A DNA stretch of 7,134 nt from Firmicutes bacterium UBA1065 (GCA_002316225.1 DCDC01000201.1:1-7134), one strand, 5' to 3'. Shown: positions 1 through 5,739, counted from the first letter of the stretch. A program made the numbers and translations. The notes: generated from the letters alone by a model not told the origin.

Positions 1-1383
1 TTCATATTCTTCCTTACACTTGGGACATAATACCTTTACCAGCCTCTGGGATATTATTCCGATCAGTGCTGATGACACCAGGTAAGGTTCCAGGCCCATG
101 TCAATTAGTCTTGCAACAGTTGACGGGCTGTCGTTTGTATGTAATGTTGATAAAACCAGGTGGCCTGTTATGGCTGCCCTGACTGCAATCTCCGCAGTTT
201 CCGCATCCCTTATTTCCCCTATCATGATGGTGTCCGGGTCCTGCCTGAGAATTGACCTTAAGCCGGATGCAAATGTCAAACCTGCCTTGGGGTTTACCTG
301 GACCTGGTTTATACCTTTTAACTTGTATTCCACCGGGTCTTCTACGGTAATTACATTTTTGCTGGGTACGTTAAGCTCCCTCAAAACCGTATAAAGGGTG
401 GTGGACTTGCCGCTTCCCGTTGGTCCCGTAACCAGCATCATCCCGTAGGGCTGGGCTATCATCCTGTTTAATTTTTCCAAATCCCCTTCGCTGAATCCCA
501 AACCTTCTTTTGTAAAATTGAAATTGCTCTTGTCCAAAATCCTTATAACGACTTTTTCCCCGTATACCGTGGGCAGTGACGAAATTCTCAGGTCTATTTC
601 GTTGTCGTTGAACTTCATCTCAACCCTGCCGTCCTGGGGGATTCTTTTTTCCGCTATGTCCATCTTGCCTATGATTTTAATCCTGGTTACTATGGCTGAC
701 AGGTTTGATCTCGGCAAAACCATTATTTCATTTAAATCCCCGTCAACACGAAATCTCACCCTAATATCGTTTGCACTGGGCTCGATGTGAATGTCCGAGG
801 CCTTGCTTCTCATGGCTTGTTCGATAATGGAGTTTATGAGTTTTACTATGGGAGCGGTCGCAACCTCCAGCATTTCCTGCTCCGTGTCTATTTCGTCTTC
901 AATGGGAGCAAAGCTGTCGGAAAACTCGTCCAAGGCCTTTTGAGTCAAAACATTGGTGTAGTATTTTTCAATTACTCTCTCTAAGTCCATGCTGGTGGCA
1001 AGACATGGAGTTACGTCCATTTTTGTATACAGCTTCACGTCATCTATGGCAAAGAAGTTCAAGGGGTCCACCATAGCGACTATCAGCCTGTTCTCTTTTC
1101 TGTCTATTGCTATCAGCTTGTACTTTCTTACGATACTCTCAGGTATCAAGGTGGCTACATTGGGGTTTATCTCATACTTGGTCAAATCTACTATGGGAAA
1201 TCCCAGTTGCTGCTCCAAAGCCTCCACGATCTCTTCCGGCTTCAGCCATCCCTTATCCACAATTATTTCGCCTAATTTCAGCTGGGATTTCTTTTGGTCC
1301 TTCATCGCCTCATCAAGCTGGTCTTGTGTGATTTTACCCGCGTATAAGAGTATTTCCCCTAATTTCATGTTCGGCTTTTGCAT
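1..1383 (-). CDS. pilB: Type IV pilus/type II secretion assembly ATPase, PilB/GspE family (3' end cut by window)
   Basis: This hexameric cytoplasmic ATPase powers pilus (or pseudopilus) polymerisation at the inner membrane. The frame is open from ATG at 1383 to the window edge, giving 461 residues; family members are usually about 550-570, so roughly 100 C-terminal residues are missing. Visible in order: two MshEN-like motifs (residues 7-30 and 36-59), the rest of the T2SSE N-terminal domain to about 150, an ASDIHIEP segment (195-202), Walker A GPTGSGKS (320-327), the Walker B region ending GEIRD (389-393), a His box HLVLSTLHT (408-416), and a CPKC zinc motif (453-456). The start is set by a GAGG about 11 bases upstream; the ATGs at 1394 and 1400 are in another frame that stops quickly. 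A consensus promoter lies about 80 bases upstream. The family call is secure. PilB rather than GspE is inferred, because the pilC/pilT or gspF neighbours lie outside the window. Confidence 0.93.
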   Translation of the reverse strand, partial: MQKPNMKLGEILLYAGKITQDQLDEAMKDQKKSQLKLGEIIVDKGWLKPEEIVEALEQQLGFPIVDLTKYEINPNVATLIPESIVRKYKLIAIDRKENRLIVAMVDPLNFFAIDDVKLYTKMDVTPCLATSMDLERVIEKYYTNVLTQKALDEFSDSFAPIEDEIDTEQEMLEVATAPIVKLINSIIEQAMRSKASDIHIEPSANDIRVRFRVDGDLNEIMVLPRSNLSAIVTRIKIIGKMDIAEKRIPQDGRVEMKFNDNEIDLRISSLPTVYGEKVVIRILDKSNFNFTKEGLGFSEGDLEKLNRMIAQPYGMMLVTGPTGSGKSTTLYTVLRELNVPSKNVITVEDPVEYKLKGINQVQVNPKAGLTFASGLRSILRQDPDTIMIGEIRDAETAEIAVRAAITGHLVLSTLHTNDSPSTVARLIDMGLEPYLVSSALIGIISQRLVKVLCPKCKEEYE

Positions 1384-1461
1384 AGGCTTATCATCCTCAT
1401 AATTTTTATCCGTGGTGTATTTTTAATCCGACCTTAAAATATGTAATTATTCATAGATTGA

Positions 1462-1490
1462 ATTATAGATTATAACGGCCTCTTTGTCAA
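1462..1490 (-). promoter_or_regulatory. Consensus sigma-A promoter for the pilB-type gene
   Basis: On the minus strand the -35 box TTGACA (1490-1485) and the -10 box TATAAT (1467-1462) both match the consensus at six of six bases and are separated by exactly 17 bases. Transcription would start near 1455, giving a leader of about 70 bases before the ATG at 1383. A second TATAAT-like hexamer overlaps the spacer, but its spacing from the -35 box is too short. No other gene lies between the promoter and the ATPase gene. Confidence 0.8.
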
Positions 1491-1547
1491 TGAAATTTGT
1501 TGCATTATGAGGATTTTTGCTTATTTTGTTGTTATGTTTAAATTATA

Positions 1548-1618
1548 TTTACATGTAATTACATTTCCATTCCTTTTGGATTATAATTATATTATTTTTT
1601 AATTACATTTCAATTACA
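1548..1618. promoter_or_regulatory. AT-rich cluster of ATGTAATT/AATTACAT motifs, possible operator region
   Basis: A perfect 12-base palindrome ATGTAATTACAT sits at 1553-1564, overlapping a second palindrome TACATGTA (1550-1557). The 11-mer AATTACATTTC occurs at 1557-1567 and again at 1601-1611, 44 bases apart, and a further AATTACA begins at 1612. Another ATGTAATT lies at 1441-1448, next to the predicted start of the pilB transcript. The cluster is about 60-130 bases upstream of the pilB -35 box. A transcription factor binding region is inferred; high A+T content could produce part of this by chance. Confidence 0.3.
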
Positions 1619-1639
1619 CGAGCCAAAAATCAGGGTATT

Positions 1640-1669
1640 AAAAAATCCGCCGTGAAATATGCGGATTTT
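1640..1669 (-). terminator. Intrinsic terminator downstream of kal
   Basis: The arms 1642-1650 and 1661-1669 (AAAATCCGC/GCGGATTTT) form a perfect 9-bp stem with a 10-base loop. On the minus strand the stem is followed by a run of six T (four of them inside the stem arm). It starts 27 bases past the kal stop codon, in the right orientation to end the kal transcript and insulate it from the pilB promoter. Confidence 0.8.
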
Positions 1670-1696
1670 ATTGGCGTTTAAGTATAATTATTCCAT

Positions 1697-2080
1697 TTAT
1701 TTTTTTCTCTGCTTGTCTTTCGGAACGACACAGGTGCCTGATGCCCTGCAAACCACTATGGGTTCTTCCAGAACATCACATGCCGAATCGTTTATGTCAG
1801 GCCTGGGTACTATCACCTTTCTTGCTTCAAAGACCATTTTTCTTGAAGAGTTCCCTTGGGATACTATTTCTCCCTCTGCTTCGATGTAATCTCCGGCATA
1901 TACCGGTGCCAAAAATTCCACATTGTCATAGGCAACAAAGAGTCCTTCGTCTCCGTCATTTCTTATTAAGAGCTCTGTCGCCACGTCTCCGAACAAGCCT
2001 AACATTCTTGCCCCGTCAACCAAGTTTCCTCCGTAATGGGCATCTTGTGTGCTCATCCTAAGTCTAATCAATGATTTCAT
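1697..2080 (-). CDS. kal: 3-aminobutyryl-CoA ammonia-lyase (Kal-like, hotdog fold)
   Basis: The 127-residue protein matches, from memory, the Kal family over its whole length, including an HYGGNLVDGA segment near the N-terminus, GDVATELL (residues 31-38) and a C-terminal CRASGTCV. Kal (EC 4.3.1.14) removes ammonia from L-3-aminobutyryl-CoA to give crotonyl-CoA in the cytoplasm, a step of lysine fermentation to acetate and butyrate. Its length equals that of the family. The start has an excellent GGAGG six bases upstream of the ATG. The gene looks monocistronic, with its own promoter at 2158-2130 and a terminator at 1669-1640. None of the usual lysine-fermentation partners (kamA, kamD, kamE, kdd, kce, atoA, atoD) is in the window, so this may be an isolated copy. 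A paralogous hotdog enzyme with another acyl-CoA substrate remains possible. Confidence 0.88.
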   Translation of the reverse strand: MKSLIRLRMSTQDAHYGGNLVDGARMLGLFGDVATELLIRNDGDEGLFVAYDNVEFLAPVYAGDYIEAEGEIVSQGNSSRKMVFEARKVIVPRPDINDSACDVLEEPIVVCRASGTCVVPKDKQRKK

Positions 2081-2103
2081 ATCTTCCTCCTAAATTTTTT
2101 GCT

Positions 2104-2126
2104 CTTGTCACTTGCCCTGTGACAAG
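2104..2126. promoter_or_regulatory. Perfect inverted repeat at the kal transcription start (operator or 5' mRNA hairpin)
   Basis: CTTGTCAC (2104-2111) and GTGACAAG (2119-2126) form a perfect 8-bp inverted repeat around a 7-base centre. It begins about four bases downstream of the predicted kal -10 box, so it covers the transcription start and the first bases of the mRNA, and ends 14 bases before the ribosome binding site. It is not a CIRCE element, which has 9-bp arms with a 9-base spacer and a different sequence. No T-run follows on the minus strand, so it is a poor terminator. Repressor binding or mRNA 5'-end protection is inferred. Confidence 0.5.
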
Positions 2127-2129
2127 CTA

Positions 2130-2158
2130 ATTTTAGCATTTAAAAGAGGGCTTGTCAA
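2130..2158 (-). promoter_or_regulatory. Sigma-A promoter for kal, extended -10 type
   Basis: On the minus strand TTGACA (2158-2153) is a perfect -35 box. It is followed by a 17-base spacer and TAAAAT (2135-2130), five of six against the -10 consensus, with TGC directly before it as in an extended -10 element. The predicted start lies near 2123, about 43 bases before the kal ATG. The promoter overlaps the putative dnaJ terminator: one arm of that hairpin lies in the promoter spacer. Confidence 0.7.
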
Positions 2159-2176
2159 ATTTGAAATCCTGCCCTC
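2142..2176 (-). terminator. Probable intrinsic terminator of dnaJ
   Basis: On the minus strand GAGGGC (2176-2171) pairs with GCCCTC (2151-2146), followed by TTTT (2145-2142). The hairpin begins 12 bases after the dnaJ stop codon. The 19-base loop contains its own 10-base palindrome TCAAATTTGA (2155-2164), which could extend the structure. The stem is short and the T-run modest, so termination may be incomplete and some heat-shock transcripts could continue into kal. Confidence 0.45.
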
Positions 2177-2188
2177 AAATTAATCTTC

Positions 2189-3331
2189 CTAATCTTTAAA
2201 AGCATCTTTCATTTTTCCGAAGAAGCCTTTTTTGTCGTTATCGGGTTTTTCACCCATTTCATTGGCAAACTGCACTAATATGCTTTTTTGTTTTTCGGTA
2301 AGCTTCTTTGGAACTTCTATTTTAACCCTTACATACTGGTCGCCTCTTCCGCCGCCCCTTAGATTCTTGATACCCTTATTTTTAAGCCTGAAAACCGTTC
2401 CCGTCTGGGTTCCTTCAGGAACCTCATATTTAACCTTGCCGTCAATGGTGGGTACTTCAATGGAACCTCCAAGGGCTGCCTTGGCAAAAGAAATGGGTAT
2501 TTCGCACCATACGTCATTACCGTCACGCTCAAATATTTCATGGGGTCTGACATTGATATATACGTACAGATCTCCCGGCGGGCCTCCCCTTTCTCCGTGG
2601 TTTCCTTCACCTCTTAGGGGAATTACGGAGCCCGTGTCAACTCCTGCAGGTATGTTGATTGAAATCTTCCTTGATTTCTTTTCCTTGCCGGAACCGCCGC
2701 AGGATGTACAAGGTTCTTCCACCACTTCTCCCACACCACCGCAGGTTGTGCAGGTTCTTGAGCTTGCAAATTGCCCGAAGGGGGTCCTTTGCACCGTTCT
2801 TATGGTGCCGGTACCGTGGCAGTCGGGGCAGGTTTTCCTGCCTGTGCCTGCTTTTGCTCCCGTTCCGTCACATACATGGCATTTTTCTATACGGTTAATC
2901 TTAATTTCCTTCTTGGTTCCAAATGCTGCTTCCAGGAAGTCTATATCAAGTTTTATCTTCAAATCGGAGCCAGCTTTAGGTCCGGTCCTCTTTGTTCTTG
3001 TAGCGCCGCCGAAGCCTCCTCCGAAGAAATCTCCGAATATATCACCGAATAAATCTCCAAAGTCGGTGAATCCCCCTTCTCCGAATCCGCCAAATCCGCC
3101 GTTTTGGTCAAATGCCGCATGACCGAACTTATCGTATTTAGCCCTTCTGTCCGGGTCTGAGAGTACTTCGTATGCTTCGTTTACTTCTTTAAATTTTGCT
3201 TCTGCTTCCTTGTCGTTCGGGTTTAAATCAGGATGGTATTGCTTTGCCAGCTTTCTGAATGCTGCCTTTATCTCCTTTTCATCAGCGTCCTTGCTGATTC
3301 CAAGGATTTCATAGTAGTCTTTTTTCGCCAA
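2189..3331 (-). CDS. dnaJ: Chaperone protein DnaJ (Hsp40, type I)
   Basis: DnaJ delivers unfolded clients to DnaK and stimulates its ATPase in the cytoplasm. The 380-residue protein has the full type I layout: a J domain (1-70) with the HPD motif at 33-35; a Gly/Phe-rich linker (about 78-109); a zinc domain with four CxxCxGxG repeats starting at C151, C168, C194 and C208, all eight cysteines present; and a C-terminal client-binding region to about 350. The start codon is TTG, supported by AAGGAGG (3345-3339) seven bases upstream and by MAKKDYYEILG being the expected N-terminus. It is the last heat-shock gene here, 418 bases downstream of dnaK, and that gap is filled with repeats. A probable terminator follows the stop. 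Confidence 0.98.
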   Translation of the reverse strand: MAKKDYYEILGISKDADEKEIKAAFRKLAKQYHPDLNPNDKEAEAKFKEVNEAYEVLSDPDRRAKYDKFGHAAFDQNGGFGGFGEGGFTDFGDLFGDIFGDFFGGGFGGATRTKRTGPKAGSDLKIKLDIDFLEAAFGTKKEIKINRIEKCHVCDGTGAKAGTGRKTCPDCHGTGTIRTVQRTPFGQFASSRTCTTCGGVGEVVEEPCTSCGGSGKEKKSRKISINIPAGVDTGSVIPLRGEGNHGERGGPPGDLYVYINVRPHEIFERDGNDVWCEIPISFAKAALGGSIEVPTIDGKVKYEVPEGTQTGTVFRLKNKGIKNLRGGGRGDQYVRVKIEVPKKLTEKQKSILVQFANEMGEKPDNDKKGFFGKMKDAFKD

Positions 3332-3382
3332 CTTACCACCTCCTTACTGTAATGTGCGACATACCAATATAACGGATATTTT

Positions 3383-3423
3383 GTCATCCTGAGCGAAGCG
3401 AAGGATCTCATCGCGTACGCTTT
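3383..3423. repeat. Extra left arm of the palindromic repeat (partial copy)
   Basis: Bases 3383-3410 repeat, nearly base for base, the first 28 positions of the complete element that starts at 3424, giving a tandem left arm with a 41-base period. The copy then diverges into a spacer containing the 8-base palindrome GCGTACGC (3413-3420) and has no right arm of its own directly after it. It lies 37 bases upstream of the dnaJ ribosome binding site. Confidence 0.9.
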
Positions 3424-3493
3424 GTCATCCTGAGCGTAGCGAAGGATCCCATCATATCCATGGGATTCTTCGGGCTATCGCCCTCAGAATGAC
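3424..3493. repeat. Complete 70-bp palindromic repeat, copy 1
   Basis: The copy is exactly 70 bp. Element positions 1-11 (GTCATCCTGAG) pair with 60-70 (CTCAGAATGAC) with one mismatch. Positions 18-29 pair with 37-48 as an inner stem, and 49-52/57-60 form a GGGC/GCCC mini-hairpin with loop TATC. The whole would fold as a branched, cloverleaf-like structure in RNA or as a cruciform. It closely matches the copies at 3604-3673 and 5669-5738; most differences fall in loops. Confidence 0.95.
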
Positions 3494-3496
3494 ACG

Positions 3497-3521
3497 CTTT
3501 TTATGCCCTCAAATGACAAAA
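3497..3521. repeat. Degenerate extra right arm
   Basis: Its CCCTC (3506-3510) lies exactly 25 bases after the CCCTC of the preceding complete copy (3481). It keeps CCCTCA and AATGACA but has lost one G. It is the same kind of 25-base tandem unit as seen next to dnaK, at lower conservation. Confidence 0.7.
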
Positions 3522-3533
3522 GGGGGGACCCCT
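3521..3533. repeat. G/C-run mini-hairpin in the dnaK-dnaJ gap
   Basis: AGGGG (3521-3525) and CCCCT (3529-3533) form a 5-bp inverted repeat with a GGA centre. On the minus (transcribed) strand it is followed by only three T, so it would be at most a weak terminator or pause site. The adjoining CTGTCAC and GAACC recall REP-like palindromes of other Firmicutes, but I cannot confirm that. Confidence 0.3.
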
Positions 3534-3544
3534 GTCACATGAAC

Positions 3545-3574
3545 CAAGCTAAATCCTTGGCAGGATTTAGCTTG
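3545..3574. repeat. Perfect 12-bp hairpin in the dnaK-dnaJ gap
   Basis: CAAGCTAAATCC (3545-3556) is perfectly complementary to 3563-3574, with loop TTGGCA. There is no T-run on either side, so it is unlikely to be a classical terminator. Its sequence is unrelated to the 70-bp element and it sits between the two complete copies in this gap. It could stabilise or pause the dnaK-dnaJ mRNA, or be the remnant of another small palindromic element. Confidence 0.75.
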
Positions 3575-3603
3575 TGATATGTCTATGTTTTCCTGTATGA
3601 TCT

Positions 3604-3673
3604 GTCATCCTGAGCGAAGCGAAGGATCTCATAATCTCCATGGGATTCTTCGGGCTGGCGCCCTCAGAATGAC
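3604..3673. repeat. Complete 70-bp palindromic repeat, copy 2
   Basis: This copy has the same length, arms and inner stem as the one at 3424-3493. Element position 26 is T here and C in copy 1; it faces G at position 40, so a pair (T-G or C-G) is kept on the plus strand. The mini-hairpin keeps its GGGC/GCCC stem but has loop TGGC. It leads directly into a tandem array of its own right arm. Confidence 0.95.
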
Positions 3674-3751
3674 ACGATTCTGGCGCCCTCAGAATGACAC
3701 GATGCTATCGCCCTCAGAATGACACGCTGTTTACGTCCTCAGAATGATACT
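3652..3751. repeat. Four tandem 25-bp right-arm units reaching the dnaK stop codon
   Basis: The units are 3652-3676, 3677-3701, 3702-3726 and 3727-3751. Each has about 9 variable bases followed by a 16-base conserved core beginning CCCTCAGAATGACAC (TCCTCAGAATGATAC in the last). The first unit is the right arm of the complete copy at 3604-3673; the other three have no matching left arms nearby. The last unit overlaps the dnaK stop codon (3752-3750) by two bases. The short constant period suggests slippage or unequal exchange. Confidence 0.9.
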
Positions 3752-5597
3752 ATTTGTCGTCGTCGTTTACTTCTTCAAAATCTGCATCCACAACATCATC
3801 TCCGGGTGCTGCCGCGCCTTGGTCAAAGCCGGCACCGCCATCAGGCCCTGCCTGTTGCCCTGCCTGGGCATACAGCTTTTGAGCAAGGTCATTGAATACC
3901 TTGGTCAGCTCATCGGTTTTTTGCTTCATCTGAGCCGTGTCGTTGCTTTCGATTGCTTTCTTGAGAGCATCCGCAGCAGCCTGGGCTTTTGCTTTTTCTT
4001 CCGCCGAAATCTTGCCTTCTAAGTCCTTAAGTATTTTTTCCGTCTGATATACCATTGTGTCAGCATTGTTCTTTATTTCTATTTCTTCTTTTTTCCTTCT
4101 GTCTTCCTCGGCAAATTGCTCGGCTTCTTTTATTTTCTTCTGTATATCTGCTTCGGACATCTTTGTGGAAGCAGTGATTGTTATTTTTTGTTCCTTACCG
4201 GTTCCCAAATCCTTAGCGCTTACATTAACTATACCGTTAGCGTCGATATCAAATGTTACTTCTATTTGGGGAACTCCTCTGGGTGCGGGAACTATGCCTG
4301 TTAATTGGAATCTGCCCAGGGTGATGTTGTCTGCAGCCATCGGTCTTTCACCCTGCAATACATGGATGTCAACCGCAGGCTGATTGTCTGAAGCAGTTGT
4401 GAATATCTGGCTTTTCTTTGTTGGTATGCGGGTATTTCTTTCGATTAATTTAGTAAATACTCCGCCCAGGGTTTCAATTCCCAATGACAGTGGAGTAACA
4501 TCAACAAGGAGTATATCTGTTCCGAATTCTCCTGTCAATACCCCGCCTTGAATTGCTGCACCTATGGCTACGCATTCGTCAGGATTTATTCCCTTGTGGG
4601 GCTCTTTGCCTGTCAATCTTTTTACGGCTTCCTGAACAGCAGGAATTCTTGTTGAGCCACCAACCAGGAGTACCTTGTCGATTTGAGAAGGTGTAAGTTT
4701 GGCATCAGCCATTGCCCTTTTAACGGGCTCTACGGTCTTTTCTACCAGGAATGCAGTCAGCTCGTTGAATTTTGCCCTTGTAAGGTCCATGTTCAGGTGT
4801 TTTGGCCCGTCCTGGGTAGCAGTGATAAAGGGCAGGTTAATCGTAGTTGTCATTGCGCTTGACAATTCCTTCTTGGCATTTTCTGCAGCTTCTTTTAATC
4901 TTTGAAGTGACATTTTGTCATTTCTTAAGTCAACGCCGTGCTCTTTCTTGAATTCGTCTGCTAAGTAATCTATGATAACCTGGTCGAAGTCGTCTCCACC
5001 AAGCCTGTTATTTCCTGCTGTGGCCTTAACCTCAAATACCCCGTCTCCTATTTCAAGAATGGAAACGTCAAAGGTACCGCCACCTAAGTCATAAACCATT
5101 ATGGTCTGCATCTGGGTTTCCTTGTCAACACCGTATGCCAATGCTGCCGCCGTCGGTTCGTTTATTATCCTTCTAACGTTTAAGCCTGCTATTCTTCCTG
5201 CATCCTTTGTTGCCTGTCTTTGGCTGTCAGAGAAGTACGCAGGTACGGTAATAACTGCATCGGTAACCGGTTCTCCAAGATATGCTTCTGCATCCGCTTT
5301 AAGTTTTTGAAGTATAAATGCTGATATTTCCTGAGGTGTGTAAGACTTCCCGTCAATGGTTACTTTATGGTCAGATCCCATTTCTCTTTTAATTGATGTT
5401 ATTGTTCTGTCGGGGTTGGTGATTGCCTGTCTTTTGGCTGTTTCTCCCACCAATCTTTCCCCGTCTTTGGTGAATGCCACGATTGAAGGTGTGGTTCTTC
5501 TTCCTTCCACATTAGTTATAACAACGGGTTCTCCGCCTTCCATAACTGCTACGCAAGAGTTCGTTGTACCTAAGTCAATTCCTATAATTTTGCTCAT
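3750..5597 (-). CDS. dnaK: Chaperone protein DnaK (Hsp70)
   Basis: DnaK is the ATP-driven cytoplasmic folding chaperone that works with DnaJ and GrpE. The 615-residue protein has all Hsp70 hallmarks: the phosphate-binding loop DLGTTNS (8-14), DLGGGTFD (170-177), GGST (313-316), the interdomain linker region running into DVTPLSLG (366-373), a beta-sandwich substrate domain, a helical lid, and an acidic tail ending EEVNDDDK. The region around residues 75-105 lacks the extra segment found in proteobacterial DnaKs, as expected for a Firmicute. I chose ATG at 5597, giving MSKIIGIDLG, because GGAGG lies at 5607-5603, six bases upstream; the in-frame ATG at 5609 overlaps that site and would add four unlikely residues. 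The gene sits in the usual operon place, but repeats flank it on both sides and its TAG stop overlaps one of them. Confidence 0.98.
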   Translation of the reverse strand: MSKIIGIDLGTTNSCVAVMEGGEPVVITNVEGRRTTPSIVAFTKDGERLVGETAKRQAITNPDRTITSIKREMGSDHKVTIDGKSYTPQEISAFILQKLKADAEAYLGEPVTDAVITVPAYFSDSQRQATKDAGRIAGLNVRRIINEPTAAALAYGVDKETQMQTIMVYDLGGGTFDVSILEIGDGVFEVKATAGNNRLGGDDFDQVIIDYLADEFKKEHGVDLRNDKMSLQRLKEAAENAKKELSSAMTTTINLPFITATQDGPKHLNMDLTRAKFNELTAFLVEKTVEPVKRAMADAKLTPSQIDKVLLVGGSTRIPAVQEAVKRLTGKEPHKGINPDECVAIGAAIQGGVLTGEFGTDILLVDVTPLSLGIETLGGVFTKLIERNTRIPTKKSQIFTTASDNQPAVDIHVLQGERPMAADNITLGRFQLTGIVPAPRGVPQIEVTFDIDANGIVNVSAKDLGTGKEQKITITASTKMSEADIQKKIKEAEQFAEEDRRKKEEIEIKNNADTMVYQTEKILKDLEGKISAEEKAKAQAAADALKKAIESNDTAQMKQKTDELTKVFNDLAQKLYAQAGQQAGPDGGAGFDQGAAAPGDDVVDADFEEVNDDDK

Positions 5598-5668
5598 ATT
5601 TTCCTCCATTAATGATTAAATTAAATATTATCTGAATTTATAGTTTTGTCGTAATTATTATTAGTATT

Positions 5669-5738
5669 GTCATCCTGAGCGTAGCGAAGGATCTCTTCAT
5701 CTCCATGGGATTCTTCGGGCTGTCGCCCTCAGAATGAC
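5669..5738. repeat. Complete 70-bp palindromic repeat, copy 3 (grpE-dnaK gap)
   Basis: This is the same 70-bp element as in the dnaK-dnaJ gap, in the same orientation, with loop TGTC in the GGGC/GCCC mini-hairpin and a T at position 26. It ends one base before the grpE stop codon (5742-5740). The rest of the 142-base gap is AT-rich sequence leading to the dnaK ribosome binding site. It would be part of the polycistronic mRNA. Confidence 0.95.
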
Positions 5739-5739
5739 A

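Noticed and set aside
2104..2126. CIRCE operator before kal
   Set aside because: The arms are 8 bp with a 7-base centre and do not match TTAGCACTC/GAGTGCTAA. The gene is not a heat-shock gene.
2171..2184. Degenerate right arm of the 70-bp repeat after dnaJ (GCCCTCAAAT)
   Set aside because: Only about ten bases resemble the arm and there is no left arm or 25-base unit. The dnaJ terminator explains the sequence better.
2232..3122. Long plus-strand reading frame opposite dnaJ, and similar ones opposite dnaK and pilB
   Set aside because: These are antisense shadows of strongly conserved genes. They lack recognisable domains and convincing ribosome binding sites, and their composition follows the opposite strand.
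3652..3751. Possible CRISPR array (regularly spaced repeats)
   Set aside because: The units are only 25 bases with about 9-base variable parts, far too short for spacers. The core is one arm of a palindromic element also found singly, and no cas genes are present.
5598..5609. DnaK starting at the ATG at 5609
   Set aside because: That ATG overlaps the ribosome binding site of the ATG at 5597, which gives the standard N-terminus MSKIIGIDLG.
5610..5668. Internal promoter directly upstream of dnaK
   Set aside because: A GATAAT hexamer is present on the minus strand in AT-rich sequence, but the best -35 at suitable spacing (TTACGA) matches only three of six bases.
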